Shown piece by piece: positions 7,243-12,696 of a DNA stretch of 23,219 bases. The DNA is taken from the NCBI GenBank assembly GCA_910576535.1, contig CAJTKK010000006.1, forward strand, positions 1 to 23,219, written 5' to 3'. The stretch is from an uncultured Lachnospiraceae bacterium. GTDB lineage: Bacteria; Bacillota; Clostridia; Lachnospirales; Lachnospiraceae. The stretch's first letter is position 1; the number at the start of each line of letters is the position of its first letter. A program made the position numbers and the translations under genes. The notes below the pieces were generated by a model, which was not told the origin of the DNA, made no database searches, and was given only the letters and a program-made list of their open reading frames with translations.

Positions 7243-7974
7243 GTGATGACAGTAAATGAAGTAAGCAAATTGACAGGCGTGAGTGCACGCACCCTGCAAT
7301 ACTACGATAAAATTGGTCTTTTGCATCCCGCACAATATACGGAAACAGGCTATAGGCTGTATGATGATGCAGCATTGGAAAAGCTTCAGCAGATTTTATT
7401 GTTCCGTGAGCTTGAATTTCCGTTAAAGGATATAAAAGCAATTATGGATAATCCAAACTTTGACCGGGGAAAAGCATTGGAACAACAGATCGTTTTGCTT
7501 ACGTTGAAAAAAGAACATTTGGAAAATCTGATCGTCCTTGCCCGTGGAATAAAAGCGATGGGAGTGAATAAAATGGATTTTACGGCATTTGATACAAGAA
7601 AAATTGATGAATATGCTGCACAGGCAAAAGCAATGTGGGGGAAGACTCCTGAATATCTTGAATTTGAAGAAAAGAACAGGAACCGGACAGCACAGGAAAC
7701 CCAGGCCGTCAGCACACAGATGATGTCTATCTTTACTGAGTTTGGGGCAATGCTTGGCCTTGCCCCGGATTCAGGGAAGGCTCAGGCTCAGGTAAAAAAA
7801 TTGCAGGACTTTATTACCGGGAATTTCTATCACTGTTCCGATGAGATTTTGTACAGCCTTGGCAAGATGTATGCCGGCGGCGGGGATTTTACAGAAAATA
7901 TTGATAAGGCCGGCGGTAAAGGCACGGCGGAATTTGTTTTCCGGGCTATTAAGATTTATTGTAAAAATAGTTAG
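7243..7974 (+). CDS. MerR-family regulator with TipAS drug-recognition domain (TipAL/Mta-like)
   Basis: A drug-responsive transcription activator of about 243 aa. The N-terminal MerR DNA-binding domain starts T-V-N-E-V-S-K-L-T-G-V-S-A-R-T-L-Q-Y-Y-D-K-I-G-L-L with the wing G-Y-R-L-Y. A dimerisation helix follows, and then a C-terminal TipAS-like globin-fold domain (M-W-G-K-T-P-E-Y-L-E-F, later I-T-G-N-F-Y-H-C-S-D-E-I-L). TipAS domains bind thiopeptides and other hydrophobic drugs. An ATG at 7216 overlaps the -10 box and would precede the transcript, so the start is GTG 7243 or ATG 7246, served by GGAGG at 7231-7235. The 19-bp-spacer promoter and dyad upstream point to autoactivation. No transporter or other obvious target is adjacent. 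Confidence 0.9.
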   Translation: MMTVNEVSKLTGVSARTLQYYDKIGLLHPAQYTETGYRLYDDAALEKLQQILLFRELEFPLKDIKAIMDNPNFDRGKALEQQIVLLTLKKEHLENLIVLARGIKAMGVNKMDFTAFDTRKIDEYAAQAKAMWGKTPEYLEFEEKNRNRTAQETQAVSTQMMSIFTEFGAMLGLAPDSGKAQAQVKKLQDFITGNFYHCSDEILYSLGKMYAGGGDFTENIDKAGGKGTAEFVFRAIKIYCKNS

Positions 7975-8198
7975 ACACAACGCTTGTTGTTATAGCAAAA
8001 GAAGATACGTCAGGGACAACGGCTTGCCCTTAGGCTGCATCGGAAGACAATTGCTCAGTTCTCCGCCCATAATCTGGAGTTTTCCGGTTTATGGGCAGAG
8101 AACTGCCCCTGGCAAAAGACACCTGTTTATTTTACAGAGAGTAAGGGCTTTTGCTTCTTTCATAGGGAAATATATCCTGCGAAAGAAAAGGAGGGCTG
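7975..8198. other. Non-coding interval with a long hairpin
   Basis: No credible gene is seen in these 224 bases. ACAAC/GTTGT (7977-7990) makes a small hairpin just after the MerR stop, without a U-run. The main content is the large inverted repeat listed separately at 8056-8105. Confidence 0.5.
8056..8105. repeat. 50-nt near-perfect inverted repeat (hairpin)
   Basis: The left arm 8056-8072 and right arm 8089-8105 are complementary at 16 of 17 positions. The apparent loop folds further (CTGGA 8074-8078 with TCCGG 8083-8087, one G-T pair), leaving a four-base tip. No T-run follows on either strand, so it is not a standard terminator. It may be a small RNA part, a mobile palindromic unit or a protein-binding site. 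Confidence 0.7.
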
Positions 8199-8498
8199 TT
8201 ACAATAAATAATTATTATCCTTGTCCGCTACTTGCAAGGCGGCAAGCGCATATGTCGCGTAACCTTCCGCAACGAGGGGCTCCAGTTTGCAGAGAGCTTC
8301 GGCTTCTTCATAGCTTTGGGTTTTAAAAATGACCATGCCGGCGACGCCCGGATAACCTTTGAACGGGCCGCAAAGTTCTATTTTCCCGTCGGCATCTAAT
8401 TTTCTCAGATTTTCCACATGTCTTGTAATTACGGCTTTCGTAATTTTGTTATACGATTTTCCTTTTTTGATTGTCATGACATATAACCATTTTTCCAT
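8199..8498 (-). CDS. YciI-family protein
   Basis: A 99-aa protein with the YciI-like ferredoxin-type alpha/beta fold. Family marks are the N-terminal strand K-W-L-Y-V-M-T-I, the helix with H27 (T-R-H-V-E-N-L-R-K-L), G-P-F-K-G near residue 45, the strand G-M-V-I-F-K-T, the helix E-E-A-E-A-L, and E-P-L-V-A-E-G-Y-A-T-Y near the end. The biochemical role of most YciI proteins is not settled. The start has GGAGGT at 8505-8510, six bases upstream. It stands alone on the minus strand between the MerR/TipAS gene and DUF362; no clear -35/-10 pair was found upstream, so it might also be read through from the DUF362 gene. Confidence 0.85.
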   Translation of the reverse strand: MEKWLYVMTIKKGKSYNKITKAVITRHVENLRKLDADGKIELCGPFKGYPGVAGMVIFKTQSYEEAEALCKLEPLVAEGYATYALAALQVADKDNNYLL

Positions 8499-8687
8499 GT
8501 TTTTACCTCCAATGAAACCACATGATTTGTACTAGACGTAAACGCAAACTGGCCGGAAGTCTTTGGGCGCGGAGATGCGTGTTACGCACTTTTGTTCTGC
8601 TATAGGAAAATAATAACACATCGAATGTGACATAAAGGTGTCGTATTAGTTTTTTTATAAAATATTTTATACTTTTATAATGCAGCG

Positions 8688-9689
8688 TTAGCGGGCAAAG
8701 GGTTTTACATCTTTCACAGCGTCTTTGGCACAAATAAGGGTATCGTTGTTGTCAATGTCCACAAGAAGATATTTGTCATTGCCCATCTTTAATTCTTTCA
8801 TATAACTGAGCTGCCGCAGGCCATGGCGGGTTTCAAAACGTTCTACCAGATCTTTGCGGTCTTTTTCATCCAAAGCATAGACTAAATCAATGGAAGCCTG
8901 ATCAACTGCCAGAATATCCGTGGATGCGGCAATACCGATATCCGGGGTTACCACCGGAAGGGCGGCGCAGCCTTCACAGTCGCAGGATACGGACATATTG
9001 CGGAGTACATTGATATAGGAAATCTGCCTGCCGAAGTGATCGGTTACTGCTTTGGCGGATTCTGTCATTCTTTCCATAAATTCTTCCATGCCAATATCCC
9101 ACATGTCGTCAGAGCCGGGGGTAGTATGGATCATTGCTTTCCCGGTGCGGCCATCGGCGCATCCGATGCCGATATTTTTATTGGAACCGCCGAAACCGCC
9201 TTTTGTATGTCCTTTAAAGTGAGTCAGGGTAAGCATGGAATCATATTCCGTCAAGTTTTTTCCCATGGACATTTCTGAAAACCATTTTCCGTTCTTTACC
9301 GGAAGCATCACTGTCCCGTCCGCATCCATAATATCCACCGGGCAGAATGTCCATCCGTTTACTTTTAATGTTTCCCTGTGGAGCCTGGTGGTATAACGGT
9401 CGCCTTCGTAATAGGTGTTGGTTTCAATTACCGCCGCTTCCGGCAGTTCTTTGCGGATCAGATATTCCACCCAATCCCTGGGAATAATGTTGGGGCCGTT
9501 TTTTTCGCCTGTATGCAGTTTGATCCCTATGCGCCCAGTTAAGTCTGCCCCTACTCTTTGATATATCTTTCTTAGCCCTTGCGGGGTCAGATCCCTTGTG
9601 AAATAGACTATGGATTCATTTCCTGTCCTTTTGTCATATGGCACATAGAACTCCCCGTTACTGCCCGGCGTCTGTTTGGAATGATTCAT
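8688..9689 (-). CDS. DUF362-domain protein
   Basis: A 333-aa member of the DUF362 family, often annotated as an iron-sulphur-associated protein of unknown reaction. Visible features are I-G-I-K-L-H-T-G-E near residue 55, F-K-G-H-T-K-G-G-F-G-G-S-N-K-N-I-G-I-G typical of the family core, and C-D-C-E-G-C (a cysteine cluster that could hold metal) near residue 240. Start M-N-H-S-K is chosen because AGGAGG (9698-9703) lies eight bases before it; the ATG at 9710 overlaps that site. It is divergent from an AdhR/NmlR-like MerR regulator, and its promoter carries the regulator-type 19-bp spacer, so it probably responds to the signal sensed by that regulator. No membrane segment or signal peptide is evident. 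Confidence 0.87.
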   Translation of the reverse strand: MNHSKQTPGSNGEFYVPYDKRTGNESIVYFTRDLTPQGLRKIYQRVGADLTGRIGIKLHTGEKNGPNIIPRDWVEYLIRKELPEAAVIETNTYYEGDRYTTRLHRETLKVNGWTFCPVDIMDADGTVMLPVKNGKWFSEMSMGKNLTEYDSMLTLTHFKGHTKGGFGGSNKNIGIGCADGRTGKAMIHTTPGSDDMWDIGMEEFMERMTESAKAVTDHFGRQISYINVLRNMSVSCDCEGCAALPVVTPDIGIAASTDILAVDQASIDLVYALDEKDRKDLVERFETRHGLRQLSYMKELKMGNDKYLLVDIDNNDTLICAKDAVKDVKPFAR

Positions 9690-9755
9690 ATGATTTTCCT
9701 CCTTTTCCATTATGGATTCCTTTTGTTGACTTCCTCATAACATTGTGATAGCCTT

Positions 9756-9786
9756 ATCATAACACCTAAACTTAACTTTAAGTCAA
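9756..9786 (-). promoter_or_regulatory. MerR-type promoter and operator of the DUF362 gene
   Basis: Read on the minus strand, TTGACT (9786-9781) and TATGAT (9761-9756) are separated by 19 bp. An 18-bp dyad at 9765-9782 equals its own reverse complement at 14 of 18 positions and resembles the CTTAAAG-type operators of AdhR/NmlR regulators. The divergent MerR gene lies 100 bp away. A weak plus-strand TTAACT/TAAAAT pair (9772-9802), also 19 bp apart, overlaps it. Confidence 0.8.
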
Positions 9787-9885
9787 TATATATTTTTAAA
9801 ATAATCCAGTGGAAAAGGAGATGTACGCTGCCGGCCGCAGAACCGTGTGTCCCCTTGTCCGGCGGGGGTAACTAAGGAGGATATA

Positions 9886-10326
9886 ATGTATACAATAGGA
9901 CAGGTTGCCGAAATGTTCCATTTGCCTGTTTCCACGTTACGGTATTATGATAAGGAAGGGTTATTCCCGGAATTAGAGCGTATTTCCGGGATAAGGAGAT
10001 TTGGCGATAACGAGCTGGAAAAGCTGCGTGTGATTGAATGCCTGAAAAAGTCCGGTCTTGAAATAAAAGATATTAAGCAGTTTATGGAGTGGTGTGCGCA
10101 AGGAAGTTCGACTTACCATTTGAGGCATGAATTTTTTCTCCGCCAGCAAAAAGCAGTGGAAGAGAAGATGGAGCAGATGCAAAAAACGCTGGATATGATC
10201 CGTTATAAATGCTGGTATTATGAACAGGCGGAAAAAGACGGGAGTGAAGATAACATTCAGGCAATGCTGCCTAGCCGTCTGCCGGAGGAAATCCAGCTTT
10301 TGTATGATCATGCCCATGAAGAATGA
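9886..10326 (+). CDS. MerR-family regulator, AdhR/NmlR-like
   Basis: A 146-aa compact MerR regulator. The HTH and wing are Y-T-I-G-Q-V-A-E-M-F-H-L-P-V-S-T-L-R-Y-Y-D with G-I-R-R-F-G; then come the helix E-C-L-K-K-S-G-L-E-I-K-D-I-K-Q-F and a long coiled-coil dimerisation helix. A cysteine falls at residue 52, the position I recall for the aldehyde/nitrosative-stress sensing cysteine of Bacillus AdhR, which suggests thiol-based sensing (inference). Start 9886 is chosen for AAGGAGG at 9874-9880, five bases upstream; a longer frame from 9847 has no ribosome site. It is divergent from DUF362 and about 70 bp upstream of DUF2200, which may be cotranscribed. Confidence 0.9.
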   Translation: MYTIGQVAEMFHLPVSTLRYYDKEGLFPELERISGIRRFGDNELEKLRVIECLKKSGLEIKDIKQFMEWCAQGSSTYHLRHEFFLRQQKAVEEKMEQMQKTLDMIRYKCWYYEQAEKDGSEDNIQAMLPSRLPEEIQLLYDHAHEE

Positions 10327-10396
10327 AAAGACATAGATCCGCTATGCGGCGGGGAAGAAGAGATATGCAAGACAGGGATTGGGAGGGATTACGTTT

Positions 10397-10747
10397 ATGG
10401 GCAATGATAAAGTATATCAGATGGATTTTGCAAAGGTTTACTGGCTGCTTGTGAATAAGGCGGTAAAGAAGGGGAGGAAAAAAGAAGAGGTGGACGAAGT
10501 GATACAGTGGCTGACAGGATACCGTCAGGAAGAACTGGAAAAACTGCTGGAAAACCCGCTCCCATATGGGGAGTTTTTCCAACAGGCCCCGCATCTTAAT
10601 CCAAACAGGAATTTGGTGAAAGGCGTAGTCTGCGGCGTAAGGGTAGAGGATATAGAAGAGCCTTTGATGCAGGAAATACGCCGGTTGGATAAACTGGTAG
10701 ACGAGCTGGCGAAAGGAAAAGCAATGGATAAGATATTGCGTCAATAA
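10397..10747 (+). CDS. DUF2200-domain protein
   Basis: A 116-aa protein of the widespread DUF2200 family, function unknown. The whole length matches the family pattern: V-Y-Q-M-D-F-A-K-V-Y near the start, K-K-G-R-K-K-E-E-V-D-E-V-I-Q-W-L-T-G-Y in the first third, N-P-N-R-N-L-V-K-G-V-V-C-G-V-R-V-E-D-I in the middle, and L-D-K-L-V-D-E-L-A-K-G-K-A-M-D-K-I-L at the end. It is cytosolic and has no signal peptide. The ATG at 10397 is used because GGGAGGG (10381-10387) precedes it by nine bases. Many family members sit near stress or defence genes, but nothing here fixes a role. Confidence 0.88.
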   Translation: MGNDKVYQMDFAKVYWLLVNKAVKKGRKKEEVDEVIQWLTGYRQEELEKLLENPLPYGEFFQQAPHLNPNRNLVKGVVCGVRVEDIEEPLMQEIRRLDKLVDELAKGKAMDKILRQ

Positions 10748-10809
10748 GGGATAATGTTTTATTTAGCGCCAAAAAGTTTATGAAATCTGCGGCGGGGACG
10801 TCAGGCATG

Positions 10810-10828
10810 GCTTTCCCGTGATGAAAGC
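10810..10828 (+). terminator. Possible weak terminator after DUF2200
   Basis: GCTTTC (10810-10815) pairs with GAAAGC (10823-10828) around a seven-base loop and is followed by TAATTTCTT. The U-run is poor. Confidence 0.35.
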
Positions 10829-10835
10829 TAATTTC

Positions 10836-10864
10836 TTGAATTTTACAAAAATATATTATACAAT
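10836..10864 (+). promoter_or_regulatory. Promoter of the 73-aa protein gene
   Basis: TTGAAT (10836-10841) and TACAAT (10859-10864) with a 17-bp spacer; the leader to the start codon is about 35 bases. Confidence 0.7.
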
Positions 10865-10905
10865 AAGATCATCATACAGATTTATATATTATGGAGGAAC
10901 AAGCA

Positions 10906-11127
10906 ATGGATATGAAAGGACAGATTAGCAAGATTGTGGAGGAGGTTTCCAAGAACCCGGACATTAAAGAACAGTTTGAAAAGGAGCCGGTAAAAGTCAT
11001 AGAAAAAATAATTGGTATTGACTTGCCGGATGATGTTGTAAATAAAGTCATTGATGGTGTAAAGGCAAAGCTGACTGTAGATGGCGTATCGAAAGCGGCT
11101 GATGCGTTAAAGGGCATGTTTAAGTAA
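10906..11127 (+). CDS. Small helical protein, leader-peptide-like, function unknown
   Basis: A 73-aa acidic/basic helical protein. It has the order K-N-P-D-I-K-E-Q-F-E-K-E-P-V-K-V-I-E-K-I-I-G-I-D-L-P-D-D-V-V-N-K-V-I-D-G-V, i.e. a 'long helix, E-P, I-G-I-D-L-P-D-D, helix' plan. This plan is reminiscent of the NHLP/nitrile-hydratase-type leader peptides of RiPP precursors. Unlike a precursor, it has no glycine-glycine cleavage site and no Cys/Ser/Thr-rich core; the end is K-A-A-D-A-L-K-G-M-F-K. No modification enzyme is nearby. The start at 10906 is fixed by GGAGG at 10893-10897; the in-frame ATG at 10891 overlaps it. It has its own promoter. It may be a free-standing structural or chaperone-like protein. 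Similar small proteins are common in Clostridia, from memory. Confidence 0.75.
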   Translation: MDMKGQISKIVEEVSKNPDIKEQFEKEPVKVIEKIIGIDLPDDVVNKVIDGVKAKLTVDGVSKAADALKGMFK

Positions 11128-11266
11128 ATACAGAGCATAATGTGAGCCGGTTGCTTTATGAGGATGTCTTAAAAAGCGCCGGCGTCAAGCCATTTGTTCC
11201 TCCGTCTGGGAGATAATTTTTATGGTGTAAACCAAAGGAAACCGGGATAGGAGGAAAACAAAAAAG

Positions 11267-11309
11267 AAAAACCCCAAAATACCGGTTCTTCCAGTATTTT
11301 GGGGTTTTT
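11267..11309. terminator. Bidirectional terminator after tRNA-Leu
   Basis: AAAACCCCAAAATAC pairs with GTATTTTGGGGTTTT across an 11-base loop, with A- and T-runs on opposite sides. It acts on the minus strand for the tRNA just upstream and could also stop plus-strand transcripts from the small-protein gene. Confidence 0.88.
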
Positions 11310-11315
11310 GCTTAC

Positions 11316-11399
11316 TGCAGGAAAAGGGACTTGAACCCTCATGATATTGCTATCACACGGACCTGAACCGTGCGCGTCTGCCAATTCCGCCATTCCTGC
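11316..11399 (-). tRNA. tRNA-Leu (anticodon CAG)
   Basis: An 84-nt class II tRNA. The acceptor stem GCAGGAA pairs with TTCCTGC, with discriminator A. The anticodon arm is CACGG-TTCAGGT-CCGTG, giving anticodon CAG (plus-strand 11363-11365), which reads CUG leucine codons. There is a long variable arm (TGATA...TATCA) and a T-arm GAGGG-TTCAAGT-CCCTT. CCA is not encoded. The terminator lies just beyond its 3' end. Confidence 0.95.
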
Positions 11400-11410
11400 A
11401 CGCAATGATT

Positions 11411-11439
11411 ATTGTATATGTTTTTTTCCATTCTGTCAA
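11411..11439 (-). promoter_or_regulatory. Promoter of tRNA-Leu
   Basis: On the minus strand, a consensus TTGACA (11439-11434), a 17-bp spacer and TACAAT (11416-11411). Transcription would start near 11404, a few bases before the tRNA 5' end. Confidence 0.8.
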
Positions 11440-11494
11440 CTGTTTATTAAAAAAATTTCAAAAATTTAAAAAGTGGAGAAGGACTTTCTTGTAT

Positions 11495-11526
11495 GAAAAA
11501 AAGAACCGGCAGATTGCTGCCGGTTC
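11495..11526 (-). terminator. Terminator of the FliD-like gene
   Basis: A perfect 10-bp stem, GAACCGGCAG (11503-11512) with CTGCCGGTTC (11517-11526), four-base loop, followed on the minus strand by a long U-run (A-run 11496-11502). It closes the gene ending at 11547. Confidence 0.9.
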
Positions 11527-11546
11527 CAACGGATCAATGTCTTAAA

Positions 11547-12347
11547 TTAAAAGAAGCTGTTGAAAATATCTCCCATGGCATAATTATTGTTATAGGAACC
11601 TGTGTTAGAATAAGTGTTTGCTTTCAACGATTCGCGGCTTGCGGCATAATCAACAAAGGAAGCCTGTGAGGACATGCTCTTCGCAAAAGAAGGGGAATCA
11701 TTGAAGAGGGATTTAATTTTGGATACGTCAGCATCTTTAAATTTATCCTCATCAATAGAAAGCTTATTGTCAAGGCCAATCGTTATGCCGACCTTTTCCA
11801 AAGATTTGGAATATAAGCTGGTGATATTGGTCATATTATAGCCGGCTTTCTTGACGCTCTCCGAACCCGATTTGCTGACAGTATCTATCAGGGAATTATA
11901 ATCTGACACAAAACCGGACACTGCTTTGTAAATAGCATCCATATCATATTTTGTAGAAGTGGAAGTAGTGCCATCTTCATTCTCGGTGATGACTTCTTTT
12001 CCATTAAATACAGAATCCTTGCCAGTGCTTGTCAAAGCGTCTGCGGAATCCTTTACTTTGCCTGCGGCCTTATTGATCTCAGTCAATGTCTTGGCAGAAT
12101 CTTTTGAAAGCGAAGTGGAAAGCTTGGATGACTTGCTTTCTTTATCTGTCGAAGAAACAGAAGAGTTTTCATTGTCTATTTTGTTATAATAAGCCTTTAA
12201 AAGCTTTCCATAACTTCCGTTTTTGATACTTTTGTAATCAGAAAGGAAATTCAGGTTGCCAAGGCCGCCGGAACCTGAGTTGGAACCTAGACTTGAAAAC
12301 AAAAAAGAATAGTCGTTTTTCATGTGCATATTAATGTTATAACTCAT
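11547..12347 (-). CDS. Stand-alone protein with flagellar-cap (FliD C-terminal)-like region
   Basis: A 266-aa serine/asparagine/lysine-rich protein. Residues about 130-225 follow the FliD C-terminal pattern: I-Y-K-A-V-S-G-F-V-S-D-Y-N-S-L-I-D-T-V, then L-E-K-V-G-I-T-I-G-L-D-N-K-L-S-I-D-E-D-K-F, then I-K-S-L-F-N. The usual FliD N-terminal D0 and cap domains are missing (a cap protein is roughly 500-900 aa). The first 100 residues are low-complexity (S-S-L-G-S-N-S-G-S-G-G-L-G, S-S-V-S-S-T-D-K-E-S-K-S-S-K). There is no signal peptide or membrane segment. The ribosome site is AAAGGAG nine bases upstream. It has its own promoter and terminator, with no flagellar gene beside it. It could be a structural protein exported by the flagellar route or an unrelated filament protein; function unknown. 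Confidence 0.75.
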   Translation of the reverse strand: MSYNINMHMKNDYSFLFSSLGSNSGSGGLGNLNFLSDYKSIKNGSYGKLLKAYYNKIDNENSSVSSTDKESKSSKLSTSLSKDSAKTLTEINKAAGKVKDSADALTSTGKDSVFNGKEVITENEDGTTSTSTKYDMDAIYKAVSGFVSDYNSLIDTVSKSGSESVKKAGYNMTNITSLYSKSLEKVGITIGLDNKLSIDEDKFKDADVSKIKSLFNDSPSFAKSMSSQASFVDYAASRESLKANTYSNTGSYNNNYAMGDIFNSFF

Positions 12348-12416
12348 GTGAACTCACTCCTTTGATAAAATGGGGGCGGCATCCGTGCCTATATACAATA
12401 TCCTATAATTAATTAT

Positions 12417-12445
12417 ATTATAGCAGGCAGATGTTGGAAGTACAA
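12417..12445 (-). promoter_or_regulatory. Promoter of the FliD-like gene
   Basis: On the minus strand, TTGTAC (12445-12440), a 17-bp spacer and a perfect TATAAT (12422-12417). An AT-rich near-palindrome (12403-12423) overlaps the -10 region. This is a sigma-A form, not the TAAA/CCGATAT form of flagellar sigma-D genes. Confidence 0.75.
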
Positions 12446-12628
12446 TAGAAAAATGGAATTTTTTTTATTTTTGCGTACCCGCGTTCCGGCGCCGGGAAGT
12501 TCTTTGCCGGAAGGACGTCATATGAAGCGGAAAAGCTCTTTTTATGTCAGAGATATAATCGTAAAACAGAATAGTAAAAGATATAATTACGCCTATTTTT
12601 TTCTTTGGAAAATAAGAAAATAAGATGA

Positions 12629-12657
12629 TTGAGAAACAGGACGGGATGTGATATGAT
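12629..12657 (+). promoter_or_regulatory. Promoter of the chemotaxis-protein gene
   Basis: TTGAGA (12629-12634), 17-bp spacer, TATGAT (12652-12657). The rest of 12446-12628 holds no gene; it includes a GC-rich self-complementary patch around 12482-12498. Confidence 0.65.
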
Positions 12658-12696
12658 AAAATCAAAAATAAAAAGAATGCGAAAGAGAAAACAGGT

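Noticed and set aside
8656..8671. Palindrome TATAAAATATTTTATA after the DUF362 gene as terminator
   Set aside because: It is pure A/T and is followed on the minus strand by A residues, not a U-run.
9847..9885. Longer start for the AdhR-like MerR gene
   Set aside because: The added residues are not conserved-looking, and AAGGAGG lies just before 9886.
10906..11127. RiPP precursor gene
   Set aside because: No core peptide, no GG cleavage site and no maturation enzyme nearby; kept only as a leader-like protein.
11316..11399. tRNA-Leu as attachment site for the tail-gene region
   Set aside because: The tRNA is 3 kb from the cassette with host-type genes between them, and I saw no second copy of its 3' end in the window.
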